DNA of 64,000 bases from an uncultured Bacteroidales bacterium. Lineage in GTDB: Bacteria > Bacteroidota > Bacteroidia > Bacteroidales > UBA932. Shown in pieces: positions 42,807-52,502 of the stretch. A model generated the notes under the pieces. That model was given only the letters and a program-made list of their open reading frames with translations. It ran no database searches and had not been told where the DNA came from. The translations under genes were made by a program, and so were the position numbers. The stretch lies in contig ONKE01000013.1 in assembly GCA_900318355.1 (NCBI GenBank), positions 62,001 through 126,000 of the forward strand, given 5' to 3'. How positions within the stretch are numbered: the stretch's first letter is position 1; the number at the start of each line of letters is the position of its first letter.

Positions 42807-44195
42807 ATGGCACAGAAACCATCCATACCAAAGGGCATGCGGGACTTCGGTCCGCAGGAAATGGCCGAGCGCAACTATATTTTCGATACTATCAGGCAGG
42901 TGTATCGATCCTATGGCTATTCTCCCATCGAAACCCCGGCCCAGGAAAACCTTTCAACCCTGCTGGGCAAATACGGCGACGAGGGCGACAAACTCCTGTT
43001 CCGCATTCTCAACTCGGGCGACGCGTTCGCCGGGGTCGACATCGCCTCGGAAGACGGAGCCTCCCTGACCCGCAAGATCTGTGAAAAAGGCCTCCGCTAC
43101 GACCTTACGGTCCCGTTTGCGCGCTATGTCGTCCAGCATCAAAACGAGATTTCCTTCCCTTTCAAGCGCTATCAGATCCAACCCGTCTGGCGTGCCGACC
43201 GGCCGCAGAAGGGGCGCTACAGGGAGTTCTACCAGTGCGACGCCGACGTCGTAGGCAGCCGTTCCCAGCTCAGCGAGCTTGAACTCGTACAGATTGTGGA
43301 CGAGGTGTTTACGAGGCTTGGGATTCGCGTAGCCATAAAGGTCAACAACCGCAAGGTCCTTACCGGCCTTGCCGAAATCTGCGGCGCTCCGGACAAGGTC
43401 GTGGATATAACCGTGGCCATTGACAAGCTCGACAAGATAGGCCTGGATGCCGTGAAGGCGGAAATGGCCGCCCGCGGGCTTTCGTCAGGCTCTATTGCCG
43501 TGGTGGAGGATATCCTCGCCCTCGGAGGCTCGACGGAAGATAAAATCGCTTCCATGCGTTCGCTCATGAGCGGCGGCTCCGCTTCGGGGCTTTCGTCCGA
43601 GACCGGTCTCAAGGGTCTGGACGAGCTCGAGGAGCTCTTCGGCTATATCGGCAGCGCCGCCATCCGTCAGGAAGTCGAAATCGACCTCTCGCTTGCCCGT
43701 GGGCTCAATTATTATACCGGCGCCATCTTCGAGGTGAAGGCCCTGGACTATGCCATCGGCAGCATCTGCGGCGGCGGACGCTACGACAACCTGACCGGCA
43801 TTTTCGGCCTCCCCGACACTTCAGGAGTCGGCATAAGTTTCGGCGCCGACCGCATCTACGATGTGCTCAAGGGGCTGGACAAGTTCCCCGAGGGCCTCGC
43901 GAGCCCGGCCGCCGTGCTCCTTGCCAACATGGACGCCTCGGCGGTGCCTTACCTTGTTGGAGTCGCCTCCGACCTTCGCAATGCCGGCATCTCCTGCGAG
44001 ATTTACCCCGATACGGGCAAATTGAAAAAGCAGTTCGACTACGCCCAGAAGAAGGCCATCCCCTTCATTTCCATCAACGGAAGCGACGAGGTGTCTGCCG
44101 GCAAGGTGAACGTCAAGAATCTCTCCTCCGGTGAGCAGCGCCTCTTCGACCGCGGCGATATCGCAGGTCTGCGCGGCTTTATCGGAGAAAATTAG
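42807..44195 (+). CDS. hisS: histidyl-tRNA synthetase
   Basis: Class II synthetase charging tRNA-His. The 462-residue protein shows motif 1 ([19 protein letters not shown]), motif 2 ([19 protein letters not shown]), the histidine-specific [13 protein letters not shown] near residue 298, motif 3 ([15 protein letters not shown]), and a C-terminal anticodon-binding domain. It is slightly longer than the E. coli enzyme, as in other Bacteroidota HisRS. The next gene starts 27 bases after its stop but has its own -7 element. Confidence 0.96.
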   Translation: MAQKPSIPKGMRDFGPQEMAERNYIFDTIRQVYRSYGYSPIETPAQENLSTLLGKYGDEGDKLLFRILNSGDAFAGVDIASEDGASLTRKICEKGLRYDLTVPFARYVVQHQNEISFPFKRYQIQPVWRADRPQKGRYREFYQCDADVVGSRSQLSELELVQIVDEVFTRLGIRVAIKVNNRKVLTGLAEICGAPDKVVDITVAIDKLDKIGLDAVKAEMAARGLSSGSIAVVEDILALGGSTEDKIASMRSLMSGGSASGLSSETGLKGLDELEELFGYIGSAAIRQEVEIDLSLARGLNYYTGAIFEVKALDYAIGSICGGGRYDNLTGIFGLPDTSGVGISFGADRIYDVLKGLDKFPEGLASPAAVLLANMDASAVPYLVGVASDLRNAGISCEIYPDTGKLKKQFDYAQKKAIPFISINGSDEVSAGKVNVKNLSSGEQRLFDRGDIAGLRGFIGEN

Positions 44196-44206
44196 TTTTT
44201 TATTTG

Positions 44207-44214
44207 TAGATTTG
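44207..44214 (+). promoter_or_regulatory. -7 element for the 44223-46439 gene
   Basis: TAGATTTG ends only 8 bases before the ATG at 44223, so transcripts started here would be nearly leaderless. Read-through from hisS is also possible. Confidence 0.45.
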
Positions 44215-44222
44215 CAGTCTAT

Positions 44223-46439
44223 ATGAACAAGAAAACCTTGGCCTTGCTTCTATCGGCGACAGGAATCCTCGTGATCCTCGTCGCAGTCGGGGTGGCCCTG
44301 CTTTATCGCAGCGACTCCCCGCGTCGTCGCAGTTCCGCGCAGGAGCCTGCCGACGCAACCCGCACCGAAGCGTTTGCCAAGGCCGCCGCACAGTCGGTCC
44401 CGCTGCTTGCCGCAGTCCCTTCGGATGCTGCGATGCTCGCCACTTTCGGCAACATGCGCAGCGCCCTGTCGGTCCTGACTGATTCCGTCCACGTCCTTCC
44501 GTCGCTTCTGGAAGGCGGTGCGCGTCGCGGCTTCCCCTCATTCCTGCACAGACTTTCCGCTATCGACCTCGGTGCCCTGCGTCATGCCCCGACCGTGGTG
44601 TCCCTGCACTACAGCGGGGATCTGGTGCCGCTTCTTCTGGTCGACGCCGGCTCTTCTCCGGCAGACACCTCGGAGGCTATGGCCTCCATTCTCGCCGCGG
44701 CCGATTCCCTGAAGCTGACGGCGCGCCTGACAGTGTGCCCGGGCTCCATGCAGTCCCGCCTCAAGGATGAAGTCCTTCTGGTCGTTTCGCCGTCGGAAGC
44801 GCTTGTGACCGCATCGCAGCGCCATCTGGAAAGCGGGGCAAGCATTCTGGACAGCCGCTCCTTCCCGGAGGCCGCCTCAAGGCTCGACGGCTCCGACGGA
44901 CTGTATTTTTCGCATGCATATGCCGAAAAGGTTCTCCCGGCGTTCCTCCAGCGGCCATATTCCAGGCACGGCGGATTCGTAGCCAAATACGCCGAGTGGA
45001 CATCGCTGATGATCAAGGATTTAACAGGCAGCGAACTGGTGCTCGAAGGCGTTTCCACCCGTCCGAACTCCGACCCCGCGTTTGTCTGCAATTTCCTCAC
45101 GCGGCTTCCCGGCGGCGAAATCCGCGCCCAGGACGCCCTCCCGTCGTCGGCGCTTTTTGCCGTTTCCGTTTCGACGGAGCGTCTTCCGGAATATCTGGAT
45201 GCCTACAGGCGTTTCCTCGACGCCGACCGCAAGTTGCAGACCTACCGCAAGGCAGTGACGACCGCGGTCGATTCCGTGCTTCTGACCCCGGAAAAATGGG
45301 CGTTGCAGTGGGATATCAAGGAGGTTGTAAGGGCTTGCGTATCCACTCCTTCCGGCCTTAAGCCCCTCGTTATGCTGCGTCCGGGCAAGCTGCCTTCCAA
45401 GGCCTCCGGGCCGGCGTCGTGCCCCTTCGCCTCTTATCCGGGACTGGTGTTCGGCGAGCTTTTCAGCATTCCCCAGCCGGCTTCCTTCACGGTTCGCGAC
45501 GGGTGGGTGTTCATCGGCGATCCCGAGGTCATTTCGAAGGAATCTCCCGTCATCAGGGATGCCGCAGGTTCCGTTGTCCCTAAGGGCGCGCGGCTCGCTT
45601 GCTGGTATTGTCCCACGGCCGCCCCGTCAGAAATCGACAATGTGTTCAAATCTCCCTTTGCAGGTGTTGTAAGGGGGCTTTGCAAGGGTTCTACCATCGT
45701 TCCGGTGACCCTTACCTTAAAGGGTGAAGACCTTTGCATCCGCTCCGGGCGCATCGCCTCGTTCGCATCGACCTCTCCTGCGGCGCTGACCGACACGACG
45801 GTTGTCGTTCCCGCCGGGCCTTTCCGCGTCAAAAACAGCGGTACGGGCAAGATCAACTCCTTCAGCCAGGCGGCCAACGGCTCCCTCTCCCTCAGGGATG
45901 AAAACGGCAAAGGCCTCTGGGCCATACCGTTCAAGCCCCGCCTGTGCGGCTGCGTGGAAACTATCGACTACTATGCCAACGGCAAACTGCAGTTCCTCTT
46001 TGCCGCTGGCAGCAAGCTATACCTTATCGACCGTCTCGGACGTTTCGTCAGCCCCTTCCCCGTGGAATTGGGCAAGGAAGTGCGTCTCGGGCCGGGAGTG
46101 TACGATTTCACCGGCGCTCACGGCTATACGGTCACCGTCCTCCACACCGACAATACGGTGGAGATGTACGACCTTCACGGGCGCCGTCCTTCCGGCTGGG
46201 AGGGAATCGCTCCCGAAGAGCCGGTCAAGGCGTTGCCGGAGCTGCTGAAGGTCGGAGACAAACGCTACTGGGCGGTCCGGACAAGCATCCAGACGCTTAT
46301 TTACGGTTTTGACGGCGGCGCGCCTCTCGGCAAGGCGACCGGCGGAAAACGCATTGCGCCCGACAGCGCGTTCGAAGTCAAGGGCGGTTCCCTCGTGGCA
46401 ACCTGCCTTGACGGCAAGCAGCGCACAATCAAATTGTAA
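44223..46439 (+). CDS. large membrane-anchored protein of unknown function
   Basis: I do not recognise a family. The 738-residue product has one N-terminal helix (about residues 6-27, ALLLSATGILVILVAVGVALLY) followed by an Arg/Ser-rich stretch, so the bulk would be outside the cytoplasm. The first two-thirds resemble a DUF3352-like architecture only loosely (PSDAAMLATFGNMRSALSVL near residue 65). The last 200 residues contain beta-rich segments such as YANGKLQFLFAAGSKLYLID and TVTVLHTDNTVEMYDLHG that look like propeller blades. It lies between hisS and an acyl-CoA ligase gene with 24 bases to the latter. Confidence 0.65.
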   Translation: MNKKTLALLLSATGILVILVAVGVALLYRSDSPRRRSSAQEPADATRTEAFAKAAAQSVPLLAAVPSDAAMLATFGNMRSALSVLTDSVHVLPSLLEGGARRGFPSFLHRLSAIDLGALRHAPTVVSLHYSGDLVPLLLVDAGSSPADTSEAMASILAAADSLKLTARLTVCPGSMQSRLKDEVLLVVSPSEALVTASQRHLESGASILDSRSFPEAASRLDGSDGLYFSHAYAEKVLPAFLQRPYSRHGGFVAKYAEWTSLMIKDLTGSELVLEGVSTRPNSDPAFVCNFLTRLPGGEIRAQDALPSSALFAVSVSTERLPEYLDAYRRFLDADRKLQTYRKAVTTAVDSVLLTPEKWALQWDIKEVVRACVSTPSGLKPLVMLRPGKLPSKASGPASCPFASYPGLVFGELFSIPQPASFTVRDGWVFIGDPEVISKESPVIRDAAGSVVPKGARLACWYCPTAAPSEIDNVFKSPFAGVVRGLCKGSTIVPVTLTLKGEDLCIRSGRIASFASTSPAALTDTTVVVPAGPFRVKNSGTGKINSFSQAANGSLSLRDENGKGLWAIPFKPRLCGCVETIDYYANGKLQFLFAAGSKLYLIDRLGRFVSPFPVELGKEVRLGPGVYDFTGAHGYTVTVLHTDNTVEMYDLHGRRPSGWEGIAPEEPVKALPELLKVGDKRYWAVRTSIQTLIYGFDGGAPLGKATGGKRIAPDSAFEVKGGSLVATCLDGKQRTIKL

Positions 46440-46463
46440 ACGTGTAAACCCAAACTAAATATT

Positions 46464-48116
46464 ATGGAATTCAGTTCAGTCAACAAGCTCTTCGAAAAGA
46501 GCTTCCGGGAAAATTGGGATCGTCCGGCCCTGTCCAACTACCAGGGCGTCACCCTCTTTTACCGGGATGTGGCCAGGCGCATAGCCAAGCTTCACATCGC
46601 GTTTGAACAGTGCGGTCTCGTAAAGGGCGACAAAGTCGCCATCTGTTCCCGCAACCAGGCCAACTGGGGCGTATGTTTCCTTGCCGCCCTTACCTACGGC
46701 GCCGTCCCCGTGCCCATTCTCCACGAATTCAAGCCGGGCAATATCCATTATCTGGTGGGCCATTCCGACGCCCGCGTCCTTTTCGTGGACGACGTGATCT
46801 GGGAAGGCCTCAATGCTGATGAAATGCCTGACGTCCAGGTTGTTGTCCAGATCAACACCTTTAAATTCCTGCATGCCAAGACCGAGGCCCTGATGCAGGT
46901 GCGCGAACACCTCAACGAGAGCTTCGGCCACCGCTATCCCAACAACTTCGAGCCCGAACATCTCGACTACTATGAGGATTCGCCCGAAGAACTGGCCCTT
47001 ATCAATTATACCTCAGGTACTTCCGGTTTCTCCAAGGGCGTCATGATCCCTTATCGCGCCCTCTGGTCGAACATCGTGTTCTCCGGCAAGGCCGAGGCCC
47101 ATATGGGTCATCAGTCCGAGGTGGTGGCAATGCTTCCGTCGGCCCACATGTACGGCATGATGTTCGAGTTCCTCTTCGAGATGTCCATAGGCGCCCACGT
47201 CCATTTCCTCTCCCGCGTCCCGAGCCCGAAGGTTATCATGGCCGCGTTGTCCGAGATCCATCCCGACATCATCATCGCCGTCCCGCTGATCATCGAGAAG
47301 ATCTACAAGTCCAAGCTCAAGCCCGTCATCGACCGCAACAAGATATTCTTCCGCATTCCCATCGTCGACAAGATGATACAGAAGCGTATCCTCAACGAGC
47401 TCAGGGCGTCGTTCGGCGGCAATTTCGAGGAGGTCATCCTCGGCGGTGCGGCATTCAATCCCGAGGTCGAGCAGTTCCTCCACAAGGTCGGCTTCCCCTT
47501 CACCGTAGGCTATGGCATGACCGAATGCGCGCCTATCATCGCATATGCCCACTGGAACAACACCAGGCTCGGCTCCTGCGGCAAGGCTGCGCTCAACATG
47601 GAAATCCGCATCGATTCGGACGACCCGCGCCAGATTCCCGGCGAGGTGCTTGTGCGCGGTACCAACGTCTTCCTCGGCTACTACAAGAACGAAGAGGCCA
47701 CCGCATCGGCCTTCACTCCCGACGGCTGGTTCCGCACCGGCGACATGGGCGTCATGGACGAAGACGGCTACCTTTACCTTCGCGGCCGCAGCAAGTGCAT
47801 GATTCTCGGCCCCTCGGGCCAGAACATCTATCCGGAAGAGCTGGAAGCGGTTATCAACAACGTTACTTATGTCGTTGATTCCCTGGTGATTGAGGAAGAC
47901 GGCGGCCTCACCGCCCTGGTCTATCCCGACTACCATCAGGCCGAGCTCGACGGCATGACGCGTTCCGAGCTTGAAAAGCGTCTGCTCGGCAGCCTCCCGG
48001 AAATCAACAAGGAGATTCCCAACTACGCTAAGATAAAGAAGATAGAGTTTATGCCCGAAGATTTCGAGCGCACTCCCAAGCGTTCCATCAAGCGTTATCT
48101 CTACCAGCGCAACTAA
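46464..48116 (+). CDS. AMP-forming acyl-CoA ligase (long-chain fatty acid type)
   Basis: A 550-residue ANL-superfamily enzyme that adenylates a fatty acid and joins it to CoA. The AMP-binding signature NYTSGTSGFSKGVMIPY lies near residue 180, GYGMTECAPI near 351, and the hinge and C-terminal motif GWFRTGDMGVMDEDGYLYLR near 425. The catalytic Lys lies in RTPKRSIKRYLY at the extreme C-terminus. Chain-length preference cannot be read; FadD-like proteins of this size are common in Bacteroidota. It is followed after 9 bases by the deaminase gene. Confidence 0.9.
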   Translation: MEFSSVNKLFEKSFRENWDRPALSNYQGVTLFYRDVARRIAKLHIAFEQCGLVKGDKVAICSRNQANWGVCFLAALTYGAVPVPILHEFKPGNIHYLVGHSDARVLFVDDVIWEGLNADEMPDVQVVVQINTFKFLHAKTEALMQVREHLNESFGHRYPNNFEPEHLDYYEDSPEELALINYTSGTSGFSKGVMIPYRALWSNIVFSGKAEAHMGHQSEVVAMLPSAHMYGMMFEFLFEMSIGAHVHFLSRVPSPKVIMAALSEIHPDIIIAVPLIIEKIYKSKLKPVIDRNKIFFRIPIVDKMIQKRILNELRASFGGNFEEVILGGAAFNPEVEQFLHKVGFPFTVGYGMTECAPIIAYAHWNNTRLGSCGKAALNMEIRIDSDDPRQIPGEVLVRGTNVFLGYYKNEEATASAFTPDGWFRTGDMGVMDEDGYLYLRGRSKCMILGPSGQNIYPEELEAVINNVTYVVDSLVIEEDGGLTALVYPDYHQAELDGMTRSELEKRLLGSLPEINKEIPNYAKIKKIEFMPEDFERTPKRSIKRYLYQRN

Positions 48117-48125
48117 TCTTTCGAT

Positions 48126-48530
48126 ATGGACAAGTTCGATCCCCGATATCTGGAAATGGCATCCATTTGGGCCAAGAATTCCTACTGCAAGCGCCGCCAG
48201 GTCGGCGCCCTCATCGTCAAGGACAAGATGATCATCTCCGACGGCTACAACGGTACGCCGTCCGGCTTTGAAAACATCTGCGAAGACGAAAACGGAGTGA
48301 CCAAGCCCTACGTGCTCCATGCCGAGGCCAATGCAATATCAAAGGTGGCTAAATCCGGCAACAGCAGCGCCGGCGCCACGCTTTACGTGACGGCTTCTCC
48401 CTGCCTGGAGTGCTCCAAGCTTATCATCCAGTCGGGGATACGCCGCGTCGTCTACAGGGACGAATACAGGCTCACGGACGGAGTCGATCTCCTTCGCAGG
48501 GCGGGAATAGAAGTGGAGCAAGTGGACTGA
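48126..48530 (+). CDS. dCMP/deoxycytidylate deaminase family protein
   Basis: A 134-residue zinc deaminase. The HAE motif (VLHAEANAIS, zinc ligand His and catalytic Glu) and the PCLECSKLI motif (two Cys ligands) are intact, preceded by RRQVGALIVKDKMIISDGYNG as in dCMP deaminases and ComEB. It would make dUMP for thymidylate synthesis, complementing tmk in this window. It starts 9 bases after the ligase gene and ends 4 before the protease gene. Confidence 0.92.
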   Translation: MDKFDPRYLEMASIWAKNSYCKRRQVGALIVKDKMIISDGYNGTPSGFENICEDENGVTKPYVLHAEANAISKVAKSGNSSAGATLYVTASPCLECSKLIIQSGIRRVVYRDEYRLTDGVDLLRRAGIEVEQVD

Positions 48531-48534
48531 GAGT

Positions 48535-50133
48535 ATGAAAAATGATAGGTCTTTAATCTGGGTGGCGCTCCTTGGCATTGCCGTTGGAGCGCTGCTTGTC
48601 CTTACATTGAACCGAATCGGCGAGGGACGCCGTTACAAAGCCTCCTACCAGGATTGGCGCAAGCTCAACCTGATCCTTCAGCAGGTTCAGGACAACTATG
48701 TGGATACGGTCGACGTGAAAAAGGTCACCGACGCTGCCGTCGTGGCCGCTCTCGGCCAGCTCGACCCCCATTCGGTCTACCTGCCTCCGGTCGAGCTTGA
48801 ATCCTCCGAGGAGGAACTCGCCGGCAATTTCGAAGGCATCGGCATACAGTTCAACGTCCCCAACGACACGGCCATCGTCCTGGAAGTGATTCCCGGCGGT
48901 CCGTCGGAAAAGGCGGGCCTGCTTCAGGGCGACCGTCTGCTCAAGGTCGACGACAAGGTCATCGCCGGCGTCAAGTTCCCTCAAGACAGCATGGTCCGCA
49001 GGATGAAAGGTCCTGCAGGAACGAAGGTTACGGTGACGGTGAAGCGCCAGAAGGAAGTGATTCCCTTCGAAATCACCCGTGGCAAGATTCCCATCCACTG
49101 CGTCGACGCCGCCTTCATGATAGACGACACCACCGGCTACGTCCGCCTCTCGAAGTTTTCGCGCAATACATACAAGGAGTGCGTTGAGGCTGCCGTCAAG
49201 CTCCTCGGAGAGGGGATGACGAGCCTCGTCTTCGACCTTCGCGACAACACCGGCGGCTATTTCGACCAGGCGCTCTCGCTTGCCAACCTCTTCCTCCAGA
49301 AAGACGATGAAATAGTTTACCTTCAGGGACTTCACCGCGACCGCAACGAATACAAGGCCAATGGCAAGGGCATACTGAAAGACGTCGCCCTCACCGTTCT
49401 CATAAATGAGAATTCGGCCTCATCGAGCGAGATTCTTGCCGGCGCAATACAGGACAATGACCGCGGCCTTATCGTCGGCCGGCGTTCCTATGGCAAGGGC
49501 CTCGTGCAGGAGCCGATCTACTTCACCGACGGCTCGGCGGTGCGCATCACGGTATCGCGTTTCTACACGCCTTCCGGTCGCTGCATCCAGAAGCCGTATT
49601 CGGATGACTACCAGTACGATATCTACAAGCGCTACCGCGACGGGGAAATGTTCGATTCCGACAGCATCCATGTCGACAGCACGGCTGTCTTCAAGACCGT
49701 CCACGGCCGCACCGTCTACGGCGGAGGCGGCATCATCCCCGATATCTTCGTTCCCGTCGACACGACCCGCGCAACGTCCTATTGGATCGCCTGCAACAAG
49801 AAGGCAACCCAGATGCGTTTCGCCTCCGAGATGTTCGACCGCTACCGCTCCACGCTCTCGCAGATCGATTCCTTCCCTGCGCTGGAGGCCTTCCTCGACC
49901 GGATCGACATTCCCGGCTCGTTCCGCACATTCGCCGCTACGGTCGACGGCATCAAGCCGGCGGCAGGGGAGTGGGAGCAGACCGTCCCGTACCTCCTCCC
50001 GCAGCTTCGCGCTCTTGTCGGTCGCTACTCCCGTCTGGGCGAAAACGCCTTCTACCGCCTCTACCTCCCTGTCGACGACGTCATCAAAGTCGCCCTATCC
50101 TCCTCGCCTGACGAAATCCTGACCTGGAAGTAG
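48535..50133 (+). CDS. ctpA: C-terminal processing peptidase (S41 family, CtpA-like)
   Basis: A 532-residue periplasmic serine protease. An N-terminal membrane segment (about residues 7-24), a PDZ domain (about 85-165; EVIPGGPSEKAGLLQGDRLL) and the S41 catalytic core are visible. The catalytic Ser lies in NENSASSSEILAG near residue 296 and the Lys in GRRSYGKGLVQEP near 321. A C-terminal helical extension of about 130 residues follows. It is the last gene before the 322-base intergenic region holding the inverted-repeat element. Confidence 0.94.
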   Translation: MKNDRSLIWVALLGIAVGALLVLTLNRIGEGRRYKASYQDWRKLNLILQQVQDNYVDTVDVKKVTDAAVVAALGQLDPHSVYLPPVELESSEEELAGNFEGIGIQFNVPNDTAIVLEVIPGGPSEKAGLLQGDRLLKVDDKVIAGVKFPQDSMVRRMKGPAGTKVTVTVKRQKEVIPFEITRGKIPIHCVDAAFMIDDTTGYVRLSKFSRNTYKECVEAAVKLLGEGMTSLVFDLRDNTGGYFDQALSLANLFLQKDDEIVYLQGLHRDRNEYKANGKGILKDVALTVLINENSASSSEILAGAIQDNDRGLIVGRRSYGKGLVQEPIYFTDGSAVRITVSRFYTPSGRCIQKPYSDDYQYDIYKRYRDGEMFDSDSIHVDSTAVFKTVHGRTVYGGGGIIPDIFVPVDTTRATSYWIACNKKATQMRFASEMFDRYRSTLSQIDSFPALEAFLDRIDIPGSFRTFAATVDGIKPAAGEWEQTVPYLLPQLRALVGRYSRLGENAFYRLYLPVDDVIKVALSSSPDEILTWK

Positions 50134-50172
50134 ATTCTCCGGCAGGGGAGTTTACAAGATTACCTGACGCCA

Positions 50173-50340
50173 GGCGTGCCGGAGTACCGGTCCGGAGGCG
50201 TGTCCACCCCCGGACACGGGTAGGGGGAGGGGCCCGCCATATACAAGTTATTTGCGGAGCAAATGACGCAGGAGATGGTGGGAGGGGCCGGAGAGGAGCG
50301 AAGCGGAACGGAGTCCTCCGGACTGGTACTCCGGCACGCC
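50173..50340. repeat. 168-bp element bounded by 26-bp inverted repeats, with internal hairpins
   Basis: The region 50134-50455 carries no gene. GGCGTGCCGGAGTACCGGTC begins the left arm (50173-50198). The right arm (50315-50340) is its reverse complement with one mismatch in 26. Inside are CGTGTCC/GGACACG (50199-50218), GTTATTTGC/GCAAATGAC with a three-base loop (50247-50267), and purine-rich G runs. The layout resembles a MITE or REP-like mobile element or a structured RNA. No other copy was found in the window. Confidence 0.7.
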
Positions 50341-50421
50341 GATAGAGGTAGAGATTTTATTCAGGTTAGATGCGTGGATGCTTTTTCCGAGGACAAGCGC
50401 AGGAATTCGCCATCTTTTTCG

Positions 50422-50429
50422 TATCTTTG
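50422..50429 (+). promoter_or_regulatory. -7 element for asnS
   Basis: TATCTTTG, perfect consensus, 26 bases before the asnS ATG and outside the inverted-repeat element. Confidence 0.65.
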
Positions 50430-50455
50430 TCTGATTGAATAAGCACAAAGATAAA

Positions 50456-51850
50456 ATGAAAAGAACGAAGGTAAAGGATCTGCTCGCCGGAAAGCCGGGG
50501 CAGGAAGTGCTGGCCAAAGGATGGGTCAGGACCAAACGAGGCAATAAGCAGGTGAAATTCATTGCTTTGAATGACGGCAGTACGGTCCGGAACATCCAGG
50601 TGGTAGCCGACACCAGCCTCTTTGACGAGGACCTTTTCAGGCGGATCACCACCGGCGCGAGCCTTAGCGTGGCCGGTACGCTGGTCGAGTCCGTAGGCAG
50701 CGGCCAGGCCGTCGAGATCCAGGCCAAGGAGATCGAAGTGATCGGCGAATGCGATCCGATGCGCTTCCCGCTCCAGAAGAAGGACACCTCGCTGGAATAT
50801 CTGCGCAGCGTCGCCCACATGCGCCTTCGCACCAACACCTTCGGGGCGATTCTCCGCATCCGCCACGCCATGGCCTTCGCCATCCATAAATTCTTCAATG
50901 ACAAGGGCTTCGTCTACCTTCATACTCCGCTGATCACCGAGTCCGACGCCGAAGGAGCCGGCGACATGTTCCAGGTCACGACGATGGACCTGAAGAACAT
51001 TCCGCTCGACAAGAAAGGCAATGTCGATTTCAGCAAGGATTTCTTCGGCAAGAAGACGAGCCTGACGGTGAGCGGCCAGCTCGATGGCTATCTCGAAGCA
51101 ACGGCGGCCGCCGAGATCTACACCTTCGGACCGACCTTCCGCGCCGAGAACTCCAACACCCCGCGCCACCTTGCGGAATTCTGGATGATAGAGCCGGAAA
51201 TGGCCTTCTACGACATTGAGGACAACATGGTCCTGGCCGAGGAATTCGTCAAATATCTCGTCCAGTATGCCCTTGACAACTGCATGGACGACCTGCAGTT
51301 CCTTAACGACAAATACGACGACGGGCTCATCGAGAGGCTCCGCAGCGTGCTCGGCATCGCGTTCGAGCGTGTCACCTACACCCGCGCCGTCGAAATCCTC
51401 GAAGATGCCGTCAAAAACGGCGTACAGTTCGAATATCCCGTCCACTGGGGCACCGATTTCCAGAGCGAGCACGAGCGCTACCTCGTGGAGAAGTATTTCG
51501 GCAAGCCCGTCATCCTCATCGACTTCCCCAAGGACATCAAGGCCTTCTACATGAAGCAGAACGAAGACGGCAGGACCGTGCGCGGCATGGACGTCCTCTT
51601 CCCGAAGATCGGCGAAATCATCGGCGGCAGCGAACGCGAGGCCTCCCTTGAAAAGCTCGAGCAGCGCATCGACGAGCTCGGAATGAGCCGCAAGAACCTC
51701 GAGTGGTACATCGACACCCGCCGTTACGGCACCGTGCCCCACAGCGGCTTCGGCCTCGGCTTCGAGCGTCTGCTGCTCTTCGTCACCGGCATGGCCAACA
51801 TCCGCGACGTCATTCCCTTCCCGAGAACTCCTAAAAACGCTGAATTCTAG
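50456..51850 (+). CDS. asnS: asparaginyl-tRNA synthetase
   Basis: A 464-residue class IIb synthetase. An N-terminal OB-fold anticodon-binding domain (residues 1-105, including [20 protein letters not shown]) is followed by the catalytic domain: motif 2 [20 protein letters not shown] and motif 3 [15 protein letters not shown]. The [11 protein letters not shown] pattern and overall length fit AsnRS rather than AspRS. An in-frame start 21 bases upstream is less likely than the ATG at 50456. One base separates it from udk. Confidence 0.95.
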   Translation: MKRTKVKDLLAGKPGQEVLAKGWVRTKRGNKQVKFIALNDGSTVRNIQVVADTSLFDEDLFRRITTGASLSVAGTLVESVGSGQAVEIQAKEIEVIGECDPMRFPLQKKDTSLEYLRSVAHMRLRTNTFGAILRIRHAMAFAIHKFFNDKGFVYLHTPLITESDAEGAGDMFQVTTMDLKNIPLDKKGNVDFSKDFFGKKTSLTVSGQLDGYLEATAAAEIYTFGPTFRAENSNTPRHLAEFWMIEPEMAFYDIEDNMVLAEEFVKYLVQYALDNCMDDLQFLNDKYDDGLIERLRSVLGIAFERVTYTRAVEILEDAVKNGVQFEYPVHWGTDFQSEHERYLVEKYFGKPVILIDFPKDIKAFYMKQNEDGRTVRGMDVLFPKIGEIIGGSEREASLEKLEQRIDELGMSRKNLEWYIDTRRYGTVPHSGFGLGFERLLLFVTGMANIRDVIPFPRTPKNAEF

Positions 51851-51851
51851 T

Positions 51852-52487
51852 ATGTTAGTTATCGGTATCGCAGGCGGATCGGGCTCAGGCAAGACCACCG
51901 TCGTCAAAGCCATCACCCGTCAGTTGAACGGCCGCGTGGTCGTCATTCCCCAGGACTCCTACTACAAGGATTCCAGCCATCTCCCCATGGAGGAAAGGCA
52001 GAAGATCAATTTCGACCATCCGGACGCAATCGACTGGAAACTTCTCTGCCAGCAGATACGTGAGCTCAAGGCCGGACGCAGCGTCGAGCAGCCCGTCTAT
52101 TCCTACATCACCTGCTCGCGTTCCAAGACCGAAACGGTGACCGTCGAGCCTGCCGATGTCATCATTGTCGAGGGCATCCTCATCTTCACCTGCAAGGAAC
52201 TCCGCGACCAGATGAACATCAAGATCTTCGTCGACGCCGACGCCGACGACAGGGTGATGCGCATTTTCGTCCGCGACATCGCCGAGCGCGGGCGTACCCT
52301 GGACACCGCCATCGCCCACTACTGCGATACTGTCAAGCCCATGCACCTTCAGTTCATCGAGCCGAGCAAGCGCTACGCCGACGTCATAATCCCTCAGGGC
52401 GGCCACAACCAGGTGGCGATCGACGTTATCTCAGCGACCGTGGAAAAAGCCCTCGGCCAGATGCAGAACAAGCGCAAGCACAAGTAG
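51852..52487 (+). CDS. udk: uridine kinase
   Basis: Phosphorylates uridine and cytidine in pyrimidine salvage. The 211-residue protein has the P-loop GIAGGSGSGKTTVVKAI at residues 4-20, QDSYYKDSSHL (substrate loop), FDHPDAIDW and VIIVEGILIF. All are characteristic of bacterial Udk. It forms a salvage set with cdd and hpt elsewhere in the window, and is almost fused to asnS by a one-base gap. Confidence 0.94.
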   Translation: MLVIGIAGGSGSGKTTVVKAITRQLNGRVVVIPQDSYYKDSSHLPMEERQKINFDHPDAIDWKLLCQQIRELKAGRSVEQPVYSYITCSRSKTETVTVEPADVIIVEGILIFTCKELRDQMNIKIFVDADADDRVMRIFVRDIAERGRTLDTAIAHYCDTVKPMHLQFIEPSKRYADVIIPQGGHNQVAIDVISATVEKALGQMQNKRKHK

Positions 52488-52502
52488 TTACCTTTTCCAC
52501 AA

